Assembly: GCF_910588665.1 (NCBI RefSeq)
Contig: NZ_CAJUPR010000005.1
Span: forward strand, 97,253-161,252
Reading direction: 5' to 3'
Source of the DNA: an uncultured Brachyspira sp.
GTDB lineage: Bacteria; Spirochaetota; Brachyspiria; Brachyspirales; Brachyspiraceae
DNA length: 64,000 nt
The first letter of the stretch is position 1, and each line of letters starts with the position of its first letter. This document shows, in pieces, positions 7,875 to 18,143 of this stretch. Made by a program: the position numbers and the translations under genes. A model generated the notes under the pieces. That model ran no database searches, was not told where the DNA came from, and was given only the letters and a program-made list of their open reading frames with translations.

Positions 7875-8648
7875 ATGCATAAAGAAGATATAAGCAAAAG
7901 GACAGCTTTTATTTCAGGAGCTAGCTCAGGCATAGGAGAAGCTACTGCAAAAATGCTTGCATATAATAAAGTTAATCTTATTCTTGCCGCAAGAAGAATA
8001 GAAAGACTTGCAATACTCAAATCCAAGTTAGAAAAAGAGCATAATATAAAAATACAGATAATAAAAACAGACTTCTCTAAAACTGAGGATATTATAAAAG
8101 CTGTTGACAGTATTGAAGATAAAAATATAGATATACTTATAAATAATGCAGGCTTAGCTTTAGGAAAAGATTTATATTATGATAACAGTATAGAAGATTC
8201 AATTCAAATACTTAGGGTAAACTGTGAAGGATTAATAGTATTAACAAGACTTTTAATGCCTTATATATTAAAAAGCAAATACGGACATATAGTAAATTTA
8301 TCTTCTACTGCTGCAGATGAAGCGTACAGAGGAGGAGCAGTATATTGCGCCACTAAATCATTTGTTGATATGTTTGCAGACAGCATAAGAATAGAATTAA
8401 TAGATAAGCCTGTAAAAGTAACAAATATAAAACCAGGTGCCGTTAATACAGAGTTTTCTGTTGTAAGATTTAAAGGCGATAAGGAAAAAGCTGATAATGT
8501 ATATAAGGGATTTACCCCTTTATATGCTGAAGATATAGCCGATAATATAGAGTATGTACTTACTAGAAAAAGTCATATACAAATATCAAGTATTACTATT
8601 ATGGCAGAAAATCAGGGAAGCGCCACTATAATACATAAAAATATATAA
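7875..8648 (+). CDS. Short-chain dehydrogenase/reductase (classical SDR)
   Basis: 257 residues. NAD(P) motif GASSGIG at 15-21 with a downstream AARR that suggests NADP preference; NNAG at 90-93; catalytic Ser144, Tyr157 and Lys161 (YCATK). The substrate is not evident; the closest familiar type is YdfG-like serine/3-hydroxyacid dehydrogenase. A weak AAGGAT motif precedes the ATG. It may be cotranscribed with the unknown gene that starts 34 bases later. Confidence 0.88.
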   Translation: MHKEDISKRTAFISGASSGIGEATAKMLAYNKVNLILAARRIERLAILKSKLEKEHNIKIQIIKTDFSKTEDIIKAVDSIEDKNIDILINNAGLALGKDLYYDNSIEDSIQILRVNCEGLIVLTRLLMPYILKSKYGHIVNLSSTAADEAYRGGAVYCATKSFVDMFADSIRIELIDKPVKVTNIKPGAVNTEFSVVRFKGDKEKADNVYKGFTPLYAEDIADNIEYVLTRKSHIQISSITIMAENQGSATIIHKNI

Positions 8649-8682
8649 GATAATAAAAAATATTTTAAGGGAGCTATTATTT

Positions 8683-10626
8683 ATGGGAGATATAGATAAT
8701 ACCAGAGATAGATTAAAATTAAATGAACTTAATAAAGATGCAAGAAAAGATTTATTTAATAAATTTATAGATGCAGGCGGCGAAGTGGTGGCTGATAAAA
8801 AAAAAGATAATGCAGGAACTATTTCAGGAGTTTCAAGAAAAAATTCAGGAACATTATCGGCAGGAAATGAAAGAAGAGGAGGAAGAAATACAGACTACGG
8901 CAGTTCAAAAAGCACCGCAAAGGATAATACTCAGAAATCTTCATCATCTTCAAATATTTCGGCAGCAAAAAATAACGGAATATTTTTTAATGCAAAATTA
9001 TGGTTTAATGCCGTAAGCGCAGGCGTAATCACATTTATTGGCGGTAATATTAACCCTAAATTCTTGAATTTCATAGATAAAAATGTAATAGCGGCTTTTC
9101 TTGAGATGGATACCTTAATATTCAATGCATTAAATCCGAGCGGCTCTTCCAACATAGACGCTAAAGCTAAACATCATAAAATAATAGCCCAATTTAATAA
9201 AGATATTGAAGATTTGGAATTACTTGAGAGAATAAAAGATCAATATGATGAAAAAACATATAAAGATTTATTAAGACCTTATAAAGAATTAAACAATAAT
9301 ATTTCTGCTGAAATCTATGTTAAAAACATTAAAGCAATATTCAGACCTCTTTATGTGCTTCATACTTATTCATCAAGAATTAAAATCGCAGGGGAAAAAG
9401 CTATGTTTGCTTATGCTGCAGTTGATAATATAAGCAGAGGAATAGTAAACTCAAGAATATCTGCCTTTAAAAGGGCGGCGGAATTGATTTATTCTAAATA
9501 TTATCCTAAACTATTTGTACTTCTTCAGTATGCTTCTAAAGAAAAATTAGAAACTATTAATGATTTTAACAAATACCTTAATATTACAGAAGAGGATATA
9601 TTAGGATACTATACAAAATTAAAAAAAGAAAAAGAAAAACTGAAAGCAAGTAAAATAGAAGAAGTTAAAGAAAATATAGGAAAGAAAAAAGATGATGATG
9701 ATGAAAAACTCAGCAAAGTGGAATCTATAGGAGTAAAATTAATAAATAAATGCGTTTCCTTCAAAAAAGAAGATAATAATATAGAATATGAGGGAGATCC
9801 GTTTTTTATTGTGCCTACTAAAGATAAAATATACAGAATAAAAGTTTTGATAGATTTTTTAGACAGGGAATATTCAGCCGTATTTGTTTCTAATAAGGTA
9901 AAATATAATTTGGTTTATGATAATCAAATAAGAACGGATTATAAAAATGATTTTAATAATATATTTTTATCATTATTAGATACCAATTCAAGATTAAATG
10001 AATACAGCGGACTTTGCAAAAATATTTCTAAAATAGAAGATGATAAAACTATGCGTTTTGAACAAAGAGTTTCTATGCTGTCGGATAAAAACGGACAGCG
10101 CTCCTATTTAGCTAAAAATTTAAGAAATACTTTTGTATCTATAATAACTCCTTTCAAAAAAAAATTGGATAAATTATTATTAGATAAAGAAGAAAGAGAA
10201 AGAATAATAGAAAATCCTAATGATATATTAACTTTTTCAGCTGAAGTCGGAAAAACTAAAAAGAGGATACAGGGTTATAATGTAATGAAAGCTTTAACGG
10301 AAGCCTATTATTTTGTTTCAGGTTTTAATTACTTAATTACGCAGGGAGAATTATCGGGTGCGGGACTCTTGATAGAAAGAGATGATATTAATGATGAATC
10401 TTCAAAAGAAGAAAATATAATATCGTCTGAAAATAATACAGAAAGCAGCAGTACTGTAAAGCCTGATGAGAACAATAAGGATGATAATAAAAATGAAGAT
10501 AAATCTGATGATAAAAAAAATAACGATTCAAAATCTGAAATTGAATCAAATAACTTAAAAACAGTAAAAGAAAACGAAGAAGAACAAAATAAAAATAATG
10601 AAACAGATATTAAAACTGAAGAATAA
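8683..10626 (+). CDS. Large protein of unknown function with acidic tail
   Basis: 647 residues, not recognised. The N-terminus is charged and includes KDARKDLFNKFIDAGGEV. Residues 35-100 are low-complexity Ser/Asn/Lys. Residues about 105-135 (NAKLWFNAVSAGVITFIGG) are weakly hydrophobic but lack a clear transmembrane helix. The middle is helical and Lys/Glu-rich, with a KKDDDDEK linker near 330. The last 75 residues are an acidic Asn/Asp/Glu/Lys tail. No signal peptide is visible. GGGAG precedes the ATG. The gene is followed after 12 bases by the lipid acyltransferase gene, so a cell-envelope role is possible by context only. Confidence 0.7.
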   Translation: MGDIDNTRDRLKLNELNKDARKDLFNKFIDAGGEVVADKKKDNAGTISGVSRKNSGTLSAGNERRGGRNTDYGSSKSTAKDNTQKSSSSSNISAAKNNGIFFNAKLWFNAVSAGVITFIGGNINPKFLNFIDKNVIAAFLEMDTLIFNALNPSGSSNIDAKAKHHKIIAQFNKDIEDLELLERIKDQYDEKTYKDLLRPYKELNNNISAEIYVKNIKAIFRPLYVLHTYSSRIKIAGEKAMFAYAAVDNISRGIVNSRISAFKRAAELIYSKYYPKLFVLLQYASKEKLETINDFNKYLNITEEDILGYYTKLKKEKEKLKASKIEEVKENIGKKKDDDDEKLSKVESIGVKLINKCVSFKKEDNNIEYEGDPFFIVPTKDKIYRIKVLIDFLDREYSAVFVSNKVKYNLVYDNQIRTDYKNDFNNIFLSLLDTNSRLNEYSGLCKNISKIEDDKTMRFEQRVSMLSDKNGQRSYLAKNLRNTFVSIITPFKKKLDKLLLDKEERERIIENPNDILTFSAEVGKTKKRIQGYNVMKALTEAYYFVSGFNYLITQGELSGAGLLIERDDINDESSKEENIISSENNTESSSTVKPDENNKDDNKNEDKSDDKKNNDSKSEIESNNLKTVKENEEEQNKNNETDIKTEE

Positions 10627-10638
10627 AGAGAGGTTATT

Positions 10639-11571
10639 TTGTCATATAAATCACCAAAAGTTATAATGCTTGAATATATACCGCTTCGTATATTAATGGA
10701 AATTATATCTATTATGCCTTATATCTTAGTTATATTGATGGCAAAACTAATAGGTACTTTAATGTATTATTTGGTTCCTAATGTTAGGAAAGTAGCATTA
10801 ATAAATCTAAAACAGGCATTTCCTGAAAAGAGTTTTAAAGAAAGAAAAAGAATAGCAAGACGCTCTATGAAATCTATGATGATGACTTTTGCCGAGTTTA
10901 TAAAATCGTCAAGAATGTCGGACGAACAGATATTAAAAAGAATAAAAATAGAAGGCAGGGATATTTTTGACGAGGCAATGCATAAAAAAAACAGGGGTAT
11001 TATAGCTATTACAGGACATATCGGTAATTGGGAGTATATATCCTTTTATTTTAGTTTGAAAGGCTATAATCCCGGAGTTATTTTCAGACCTCTGGATAAT
11101 CCTAAATTAGATGCCTATATGCGTTCTTGGAGGGAGAAAAGAGGAGCAGTATGCATATCAAGATGGGGGGATCTGAGAGAAATATTCCGCATTTTAAATG
11201 AAAATAAACCTATTGCTTTTTTATGCGACCAAAATTACCTAGACGGCATATTTGTTGATTTTTTCGGATATCCATGCGCCACAGCTTCAGGACCTGTTGC
11301 CATTGCTATGAAAACAGGACTTCCTATGGCTATTTTATACAATATTCCAGACAGATACGGACATCATAAAATCGTAGTATCCGATATTCTCTATATAGAA
11401 GAAAAAAATACAAAAGAAGAGACCATAAAACATAATGTTCAAAGATATACCAAAAAATTGGAAGAGATAATATCAAAATATCCTGAAAATTGGCTTTGGA
11501 TTCACCCCAGATGGAATACCAGACCTAAGGGAGAGCCTGAAATTTTTTATAAGAATGATAATTATAAATAG
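10639..11571 (+). CDS. LpxL/HtrB-like lysophospholipid acyltransferase
   Basis: 310 residues, TTG start with AGAGAGG at 10627-10633. One membrane segment lies at residues 20-48. His127 and Glu132 (GHIGNWEY) form the HX4E catalytic motif of the LpxL/LpxM family. Downstream FRP.DNP and a DQN motif fit the same fold. The family adds a secondary acyl chain to lipid A; in a spirochaete with lipooligosaccharide that is plausible, but the acceptor is inferred. It directly follows the unknown 647-residue protein gene. Confidence 0.85.
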   Translation: MSYKSPKVIMLEYIPLRILMEIISIMPYILVILMAKLIGTLMYYLVPNVRKVALINLKQAFPEKSFKERKRIARRSMKSMMMTFAEFIKSSRMSDEQILKRIKIEGRDIFDEAMHKKNRGIIAITGHIGNWEYISFYFSLKGYNPGVIFRPLDNPKLDAYMRSWREKRGAVCISRWGDLREIFRILNENKPIAFLCDQNYLDGIFVDFFGYPCATASGPVAIAMKTGLPMAILYNIPDRYGHHKIVVSDILYIEEKNTKEETIKHNVQRYTKKLEEIISKYPENWLWIHPRWNTRPKGEPEIFYKNDNYK

Positions 11572-11589
11572 ATTTTTACTTTGCTTTTT

Positions 11590-11617
11590 TTGACAGGTTT
11601 ATATTATATGTTATAAA
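11590..11617 (+). promoter_or_regulatory. Candidate promoter upstream of htrA
   Basis: TTGACA at 11590-11595, 16-base spacer, TATAAA at 11612-11617. A second TTGCAA lies at 11693-11698 but its downstream -10 candidate is poor. Confidence 0.4.
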
Positions 11618-11740
11618 AAGCATTTATAATACAGATTTCTTAATTTAAAAAATATTATTAAGATGCCTGTTTATTTAAATTTTTAAATATATTTGCAACA
11701 TATTATTATAAAAATATTTCAAAATAGGAGGTTATGAATA

Positions 11741-13252
11741 ATGCAACATAAAAAACGTTCATTTATGTTCTTTTTTAATATAGGACTTACATTTATTTTA
11801 GTAGGAATAATTATTTCTTTCTTCATATTCTCGTATGAAAAAAATTATAAAAAAGACAAGTTTTTAGTTCATGCGCAGACAGCTCCAGAAAAAACATCTT
11901 TTTCAGGTTCATTAGACGGTGCTTTATCTGTTGAAGGGGCCATAAGAGATGTGGTCAATAAAAATATGTCTGCAGTAGTTAATATATCTACAGAAATAGA
12001 AGCAGGCAATAGAGAAGAAGACAGATATGCAGATGAATTCTTCAGATTTTTCTTCGGAGATCAAATGCCTAGACAGAGAAGAAGTCAGAAGTCTTTAGGA
12101 AGCGGTTTTATAATTAATGAAGACGGATATGTGCTTTCAAACTACCATGTAGTAAAAGGAGCCACCAAAATTATGATTACTCTTTACGGAGAAGACGGAG
12201 AATTACCAGCAAAATTAATAGGCTATGATGAGGCGTATGATTTAGCGCTATTAAAAATAGAAAACAGCGGAAGAACTTTTCCTTATGTGGCTTTAGGAGA
12301 CAGCGATGCTATAGAGCCTGGAGAGTTTGCAATTGCCATAGGAAACCCTTACGGACTTAATAATACTGTTACTTTCGGTATTGTAAGTGCAAAAGGAAGA
12401 AGCGATGTAGGAGCTAACAGATATCAAAGATATATACAAACAGATGTTGCCATAAATCCAGGTAATTCAGGAGGTCCTTTATTCAATATTCATGGTCAGG
12501 TTATAGGCATAAATACTCTTATATATTCCACTTCAGGAGGAAGCATAGGAATAGGTTTTGCTACTCCTATAAATATTGCAACTTCAGTTATGACAGATTT
12601 AAAAGAAAACGGGAAAGTTACAAGAGGCTACTTAGGAATATATTTGCAGGATATTGATGAAAATCTTTCAAGAGGGCTTAATGTTAAGCAAAACAGCGGC
12701 GTATATGTAAGTGAAGTTGTTCCTAATTCTCCAGCTTCTAAGGGCGGATTGCAGGACGGAGATATTATAATAGAATTTGATGGTGAAAAAATGACAAGAT
12801 CAGGGGATTTATTTAATAAAGTTGCAGCTACTAAAATAGGAAAAGAAGTGACTGTTAAATATTTAAGAAACGGAAGAGAGAAAAGTTCGAAAATAATTAT
12901 AGAAGCAAGAATTGAAGATGAAAATGTTGTTCCTTCAAGACAGTCGCAAAATAACTCTCATGGAAATGCAAGATCTTGGATGGGATTAGATGTGTCAAAT
13001 ATTACGCCTGAAATATCTCAGAGACTTCAGATAAGAAGCAATGAAAGAGGAGTTGTTGTGCTTAATATGACTCAGAACTCTAAAGCCTATCAATACGGAC
13101 TTAGACCTGCGGATGTTATAAAAGCCATTAATGGAATAACAATATCCAATATAGACGACTACAATAATTTTGTAAAATCTAACGGAAATGATAAGTCTTT
13201 TACTATAACAATTAAAAGAGCCAGAATGACTTATGTTATAATTATAGAATAG
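11741..13252 (+). CDS. htrA: Do/HtrA family periplasmic serine protease
   Basis: 503 residues. A signal anchor covers about residues 10-32, then a trypsin-like domain has His136 (NYHVV), Asp167 (YDLALLKI) and Ser243 (GNSGGP). Two PDZ domains follow, at about 285-385 and 405-495. The family is a protease-chaperone that clears misfolded envelope proteins; the N-terminal anchor suggests it stays attached to the inner membrane. AGGAGG at 11726-11731 precedes the ATG by 9 bases. It is monocistronic, bounded by a terminator. DegQ or DegS naming is equally possible, but two PDZ domains argue against DegS. Confidence 0.95.
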   Translation: MQHKKRSFMFFFNIGLTFILVGIIISFFIFSYEKNYKKDKFLVHAQTAPEKTSFSGSLDGALSVEGAIRDVVNKNMSAVVNISTEIEAGNREEDRYADEFFRFFFGDQMPRQRRSQKSLGSGFIINEDGYVLSNYHVVKGATKIMITLYGEDGELPAKLIGYDEAYDLALLKIENSGRTFPYVALGDSDAIEPGEFAIAIGNPYGLNNTVTFGIVSAKGRSDVGANRYQRYIQTDVAINPGNSGGPLFNIHGQVIGINTLIYSTSGGSIGIGFATPINIATSVMTDLKENGKVTRGYLGIYLQDIDENLSRGLNVKQNSGVYVSEVVPNSPASKGGLQDGDIIIEFDGEKMTRSGDLFNKVAATKIGKEVTVKYLRNGREKSSKIIIEARIEDENVVPSRQSQNNSHGNARSWMGLDVSNITPEISQRLQIRSNERGVVVLNMTQNSKAYQYGLRPADVIKAINGITISNIDDYNNFVKSNGNDKSFTITIKRARMTYVIIIE

Positions 13253-13270
13253 TGCTTTTATAAAGTTAAT

Positions 13271-13316
13271 AAAAAAGAATTGTAAGTAATTTCTTACACT
13301 TACAACTCTTTTTTAT
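13271..13316 (+). terminator. Rho-independent terminator after htrA
   Basis: Stem 13271-13287 pairs with 13298-13314 (AATTGTAAGT against ACTTACAACT, extended by A and T runs), followed by T-rich sequence. The A and T runs make it usable on either strand. Confidence 0.85.
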
Positions 13317-13486
13317 TTAAATAAATTATATTTAATAAAACTAATTTAATTTTTCTGTAGATTCTCATATATTCTGCATACTTGCATTCATTATCAATTT
13401 AATATATCATTAATAAAATATATAGCTTAAAATAAAAAATTAAATTTTCATATATATAATAAATGTTCTTAAAAACAGGAGTTATC

Positions 13487-16090
13487 ATGACACATTTAGA
13501 ATTGAGAGAAAAGTTCAAAGAGTTTTTTAAAAGCAAAAAGCATACTATAGAAAAATCATCATCTCTCATACCGATAGACGACCCTAACCTATTATTTACT
13601 ACAGCAGGTATGCTTCAATTCAAGCCTTACTATGCAGGAATAAAAAAAGCTCCATACTCAAGAGCAGCCACAATACAAAAATGCTTCAGGCTTTCAGATT
13701 TGGAAAATATAGGAAAAACCGCCAGACATCATACTTTTTTTGAAATGTTTGGTAATTTTTGTTTTATGGGAGATTATTTCAAAAAGGAAGCTATAGAGTT
13801 TGCTTGGGAATTTTCAACTCAGGTTATAAAACTTCCTAAAGAAAGAATATATGTTTCTATTTATGAAAAAGATAATGATGCTTTTAAAATTTGGAATGAG
13901 CATATAGGAATACCTAAAGAAAAGATAGTAAGGCTCGGAAAAAAAGATAATTTCTGGGGACCCGCGGGAGATTCGGGAGCCTGCGGACCTTGCAGCGAAC
14001 TTTATATTGATATGGGAGAAGATAAGGCATGCTCCAATCATAATTGCTTTGTAGGCTGCGACTGCGAAAGATATTTAGAGTTTTGGAACCTAGTATTTAA
14101 TGAATTTTTTCAAGATACTGAAGGGAATTTATCTCCGCTTCCGAATGTAGGTATAGATACAGGAATGGGACTTGAAAGACTTTGCTATATTGTGCAAGAG
14201 GCTGAAAGCAATTATCAAACCGATGTAATGAAGCCCATAGTTGATTCAATAGTTAAAAAACTTAATGTAAAATATGAAGATAAAAATAAAACTAAAATAA
14301 ATTTAATAGCGGATCATTTAAGGGCATTAGTTTTTGTAATATCCGAAGGATGCATTCCTTCAAATGACGGAAGAGGATATGTACTTAAAAGGCTTTTAAG
14401 AAGGGCTTTAAAAACTGCGGGCGATTTAGGATATAAAGGAGCTTTCTTAAATGAACTTACATCTTCAGTAGTTAATGTTTATAAAGATATATACGATTAT
14501 TTATTAAAAGAAGAAGAAAATGTAAAAAAAATATTAAAAGAAGAAGAAAATAAATTTATAAGTACAATATCTGCAGGTATGAATAAGCTTTATGCCTTAA
14601 TGGAAGAAAGAAAGAACACTAAAGTAATAGAAGGAAAAGATGCTTTTATGCTGTTTGACACATACGGACTTCCTTTTGATATAACAGAAGAAGAAGCATC
14701 GGATCATGGATTTACCGTTGATAAAGCGGGGTTTGAAGAAGCTATGGAAGAGCAGAAAAAAAGAAGCAGAGGAATTGGAGAAAATAAAAAATCCAAATTT
14801 GAATATGTTGAAAGTTTTGAAACAAAATATGTAGGCGAAGAACTTAATAATTTAATTAATGGAGTAAAAGCAAAAATAACCGCATTGTATCAAGATAATA
14901 ATAAAAAAGAAAAAATATACAATGGAAAATCCATCATTATAACGGATATATCTCCTTTTTACGGCGAAATGGGCGGACAAATAGGAGATAACGGATATAT
15001 AGAAAACAGCAAAAAAGAAATCATTAAAATCACAGATACTCAAAAGAAGGGAAATACTATTATACATATAGCCGACTGCGGTAATTATTCATTAAATGAA
15101 GGAGAAGAAATAAAGTTATTTGTAAATTTTGACAGAAGAAATGCCATAAGAAAAAATCATACAGCTACCCATGTACTTCAAAAGGTATTGGAGCTTACAT
15201 TAGGCAGTCATATTAATCAGGCTGGAAGTTTTGTTTCTGAAGAGTATTTGCGCTTCGACTTTACACATCCTCAATCTATACCTGAAGAAACTCTTCTTGA
15301 TATAGAAAACAAAGTTAATGAAATGGTATTTAAATCGATGCCTGCTGTTATTAAATATATGCCTAAAGATGAAGCCGTATCATCAGGAGCTAAAGCATTA
15401 TTCGGTGAAAAATATCCCGATATTGTAAGAATACTTGATATAGGAGACGGTTTTTCCGTTGAGCTTTGCGGCGGAAGCCATTTGACAAACACATCTGAAA
15501 TCGGTTATTTCCATATAGTAAGCGAAGGTTCTATTGCAAGCGGAGTAAGAAGAATAGAAGCTATTACAGGATTAAAAGCCGCAAATGAAGCCAGTAAATT
15601 ATTTAATAAAGTTAAAGGCTTAGCTCAAATACTTAATATTTCAAAAATAGATGATATCGGCATAAAAACGGAGAATCTGCAAAACGAAGTAAAGAAACTG
15701 CATAAGGAAATTAAACAATTAAAAACTTCATCAGGCAATGCATCTTCATTTATAGATAATTATGAAAATATAAACGGATTAAGATTTTACAACTTAGAAT
15801 TTAATGAAGATATTAAAGAAGTAAGACTTTATGCTGATACTATAAAAGAAAGAGTAAAAGACAGCCTGTCAATAATGATAAGCAAAACAGATTCTTCTAA
15901 TTCTATACTGGTGCAAGCAACAGGAAATGCGCTTAAAGAAAAAAAATTATCTGCTAATAATATTATAAAAGATATTATCAAAGCTTCGGGAGGACGAGGC
16001 GGCGGAAAAGATACTTTTGCTCAAGGCTCTGTTGAAAATATAGAGAAGGCAAAAGAAGAAATAAATAAATTAAAAAATAAATGGTTATAA
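13487..16090 (+). CDS. alaS: Alanine-tRNA ligase
   Basis: 867 residues. The start chosen is ATG 13487 (MTHLELREKF), with CAGGAG just upstream; an in-frame ATG at 13463 would add eight residues and lacks a ribosome-binding site. The class II catalytic domain is N-terminal (motif 2 with TARHHTFFEMFGN). The editing domain has HTATHVLQ and CGGSH metal-binding motifs. The C-terminal DHHA1 region ends GGRGGGKDTFAQG. The enzyme charges tRNA-Ala and hydrolyses Ser- and Gly-tRNA-Ala. Two lipoprotein genes follow on the same strand. Confidence 0.97.
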   Translation: MTHLELREKFKEFFKSKKHTIEKSSSLIPIDDPNLLFTTAGMLQFKPYYAGIKKAPYSRAATIQKCFRLSDLENIGKTARHHTFFEMFGNFCFMGDYFKKEAIEFAWEFSTQVIKLPKERIYVSIYEKDNDAFKIWNEHIGIPKEKIVRLGKKDNFWGPAGDSGACGPCSELYIDMGEDKACSNHNCFVGCDCERYLEFWNLVFNEFFQDTEGNLSPLPNVGIDTGMGLERLCYIVQEAESNYQTDVMKPIVDSIVKKLNVKYEDKNKTKINLIADHLRALVFVISEGCIPSNDGRGYVLKRLLRRALKTAGDLGYKGAFLNELTSSVVNVYKDIYDYLLKEEENVKKILKEEENKFISTISAGMNKLYALMEERKNTKVIEGKDAFMLFDTYGLPFDITEEEASDHGFTVDKAGFEEAMEEQKKRSRGIGENKKSKFEYVESFETKYVGEELNNLINGVKAKITALYQDNNKKEKIYNGKSIIITDISPFYGEMGGQIGDNGYIENSKKEIIKITDTQKKGNTIIHIADCGNYSLNEGEEIKLFVNFDRRNAIRKNHTATHVLQKVLELTLGSHINQAGSFVSEEYLRFDFTHPQSIPEETLLDIENKVNEMVFKSMPAVIKYMPKDEAVSSGAKALFGEKYPDIVRILDIGDGFSVELCGGSHLTNTSEIGYFHIVSEGSIASGVRRIEAITGLKAANEASKLFNKVKGLAQILNISKIDDIGIKTENLQNEVKKLHKEIKQLKTSSGNASSFIDNYENINGLRFYNLEFNEDIKEVRLYADTIKERVKDSLSIMISKTDSSNSILVQATGNALKEKKLSANNIIKDIIKASGGRGGGKDTFAQGSVENIEKAKEEINKLKNKWL

Positions 16091-16098
16091 GTTAAAAT

Positions 16099-16755
16099 AT
16101 GAAAAAAATTATAATTACTTTTATATTAATATCTGCAGTTCTTCTTTCATGCTCTGCAAAAGATGTTACTTTAAGAAGACTTGATGATATTCATAATGCA
16201 GAAAATAAACTTGCTAAAAATCCTGATGATGAAGAGATAATATTAGAGGTTATTAATGCTGCGCAAAACGGAGGCAGAGAGGTTCGGGCTGAAGCTGTTT
16301 GGCTGCTTGGAAAAATAAAGGCGGATATTGCTTACAGTGATTTTCTCAGAGCAAGCGTTGAAGATCCAGATTTTAATGTGCGCTGTCTGGCGGTTTTAGG
16401 GCTTGGAAGACTTGACGCTAAAAATCCTGAAGCAATAGACAGAATAAAAAGAGCTATCTCGGATACCGATTTGCAGGTGCAGATTGAGAGTCTTAAAGTA
16501 GCAGGACAAATGAATGCAAAAGAACTTTTGAACCCTATACTTGACAGCTTATCCAGTAAAAATAAATGGGTAAGAATGGCTGCTGTGGAGGCTTTGAAAG
16601 ATTATGAAGATGTGAGAGTAGACAGATCTTTGGAGCTTCTCGCTTCAACAGATAAAGATTTTGCGGTAAGATCTATTATTAATCAGGTTATAGAATACAG
16701 AGCAAAAGAAAATGAAAGAATAACAGTTATTGAGGAAAATATATTGAATGAATAA
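16099..16755 (+). CDS. HEAT-repeat lipoprotein
   Basis: 218 residues. The signal peptide ends at lipobox VLLSC (Cys18). The mature protein is built of about four HEAT-like helical repeats, recognisable as recurring VRAEAVWLLGKI, VRCLAVLGLGRL and VRMAAVEALKDY units, a scaffold for protein binding. No catalytic motif was seen. It starts 8 bases after alaS with no good ribosome-binding site, and its end overlaps the next gene by 8 bases, so the two lipoproteins are probably cotranslated. Confidence 0.8.
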   Translation: MKKIIITFILISAVLLSCSAKDVTLRRLDDIHNAENKLAKNPDDEEIILEVINAAQNGGREVRAEAVWLLGKIKADIAYSDFLRASVEDPDFNVRCLAVLGLGRLDAKNPEAIDRIKRAISDTDLQVQIESLKVAGQMNAKELLNPILDSLSSKNKWVRMAAVEALKDYEDVRVDRSLELLASTDKDFAVRSIINQVIEYRAKENERITVIEENILNE

Positions 16756-17530
16756 TAAAATTACTATTTTTATTTTTACAGTATTATCTTTATTTACAGC
16801 TGCATCATGCTCCTCTAAATATTCCTATATAAGAGTAGATGATATTATAGAAAAAAACAGAACTATAGCCATAGCTTCTTTTACATTTCCAAAAAGCATG
16901 ACTAATCAATATTTGGATAAATTAAAATATCTTAATACTGAAATATATACGGATTTTGTATTAAACAGCTTTATAAGTAATTTTAACTCTCAAAATGAAA
17001 TGGTTAAACTTATAACTTTGCAGGAAGCTTTAGGAAATGATGAGTTCTCAAAACTTCCTAATCATTCCATATTAGGAGCAGATTATGCAGCCGCTACAGG
17101 AACACTTGCAGTTAACAAACTCAGCGAAGAAACTTTATCAAAACTTGCAGGTAAGACGGACGGAATAATGTATGCAAAATCCTCTATGTCTTTTTGGTCT
17201 CAAAAGGTTAATATAGACTTTGAAATTTACGATATTGAAGGCAAATACCTATGGATAGATACTTTAAACGGCACATCTTATTATATAATAGGAGATACTG
17301 GAGAGCCTACAAGACAAACCGCTTATGAAATAGTTATTGCCGATGTAATGAGATATCAAAAAAGACATGCAGAGGAATTATATATTCTTATAGATCAGGC
17401 TATATCAAACGGAATAAACGGCTTAAAAGGCAAAGCCCCATACGCATTCAATACCAATGATATAATATTCACTCAAAAAACATTCAGCTTAACTAATGAA
17501 GATTATGCAAAAAAGGCAGGCATATATTAA
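16748..17530 (+). CDS. Lipoprotein of unknown function
   Basis: 260 residues. The lipobox TAASC follows a hydrophobic signal peptide, so it should be lipid-anchored. The mature part has a mixed alpha/beta look, with an IAIASFTFPKS strand pattern near residue 40 and GEPTRQTAYEIVIADVM near 190, but no motif I recognise. It overlaps the HEAT-repeat lipoprotein gene by 8 bases, suggesting the two work together in the envelope. It converges on the gene at 17564 with only 33 bases between them. Confidence 0.7.
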   Translation: MNNKITIFIFTVLSLFTAASCSSKYSYIRVDDIIEKNRTIAIASFTFPKSMTNQYLDKLKYLNTEIYTDFVLNSFISNFNSQNEMVKLITLQEALGNDEFSKLPNHSILGADYAAATGTLAVNKLSEETLSKLAGKTDGIMYAKSSMSFWSQKVNIDFEIYDIEGKYLWIDTLNGTSYYIIGDTGEPTRQTAYEIVIADVMRYQKRHAEELYILIDQAISNGINGLKGKAPYAFNTNDIIFTQKTFSLTNEDYAKKAGIY

Positions 17531-17563
17531 AGGCTCAAAAAATATAATTAGATTAAACGATAC

Positions 17564-17986
17564 TTATAATTTTTTTCTATAATCTTTATATTTTTCCATT
17601 ATATCATCAAATATTTTAGCCGCTTCAAATATTAAATAATCGCATCCGTTTTCAGCATCTCTGTATTTTTCAGATAAAGGTCCGCAGTTAATATTTCCTG
17701 TCTTATCATTAAATTTCGTTATATATTCGGCTTCAATTTCTTTTAGAATAGTTCCTTCATGCCCTCTGTCTTTTATAAAAGACTTAGCTAAAGCCATTAT
17801 TCCTCCTGTTAATATTCCGCAGGTAATACCCAAAGCCATACCGCCTCCGAAGCCTGCAGCCAGCTTAAGATCGTCTTTATTTATTCCAAGATTATATACT
17901 TTATTAGCTCCGTAAAGCATTTTTTCAGCGCAATTTAAATCTTCAGTCTTTCCAAATCCTGAATGCAGATATTCATATAATGTCAT
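17564..17986 (-). CDS. C_GCAxxG_C_C family protein
   Basis: 140 residues. Conserved cysteines sit in the pattern of this putative redox family: NCAE near residue 20, GGGMALGITCGILTGG in the middle, then NCGPL and a late GCDYLI. The glycine-rich central helix pair and the cysteine spacing identify the family, whose biochemical role is unsettled but is thought to involve redox or metal chemistry. AGGAG lies before the ATG. It is a single gene. Confidence 0.82.
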   Translation of the reverse strand: MTLYEYLHSGFGKTEDLNCAEKMLYGANKVYNLGINKDDLKLAAGFGGGMALGITCGILTGGIMALAKSFIKDRGHEGTILKEIEAEYITKFNDKTGNINCGPLSEKYRDAENGCDYLIFEAAKIFDDIMEKYKDYRKKL

Positions 17987-18143
17987 TTAAGAAAACTCCT
18001 TTATATATTAAGCTTTATTCTTATTTGTAATTTTACTATAAACTAATATATTTTTATAAATATTCTATGCCGTCTGCATTAATTTATCAACTATATTTTA
18101 ATTTGAAAATACAATAGTTTATCTTATTTATATATAACTAAAT

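Noticed and set aside
13463..13486. Upstream ATG for alaS adding eight residues
   Set aside because: No ribosome-binding site there, whereas the ATG at 13487 has CAGGAG and begins where the family begins.
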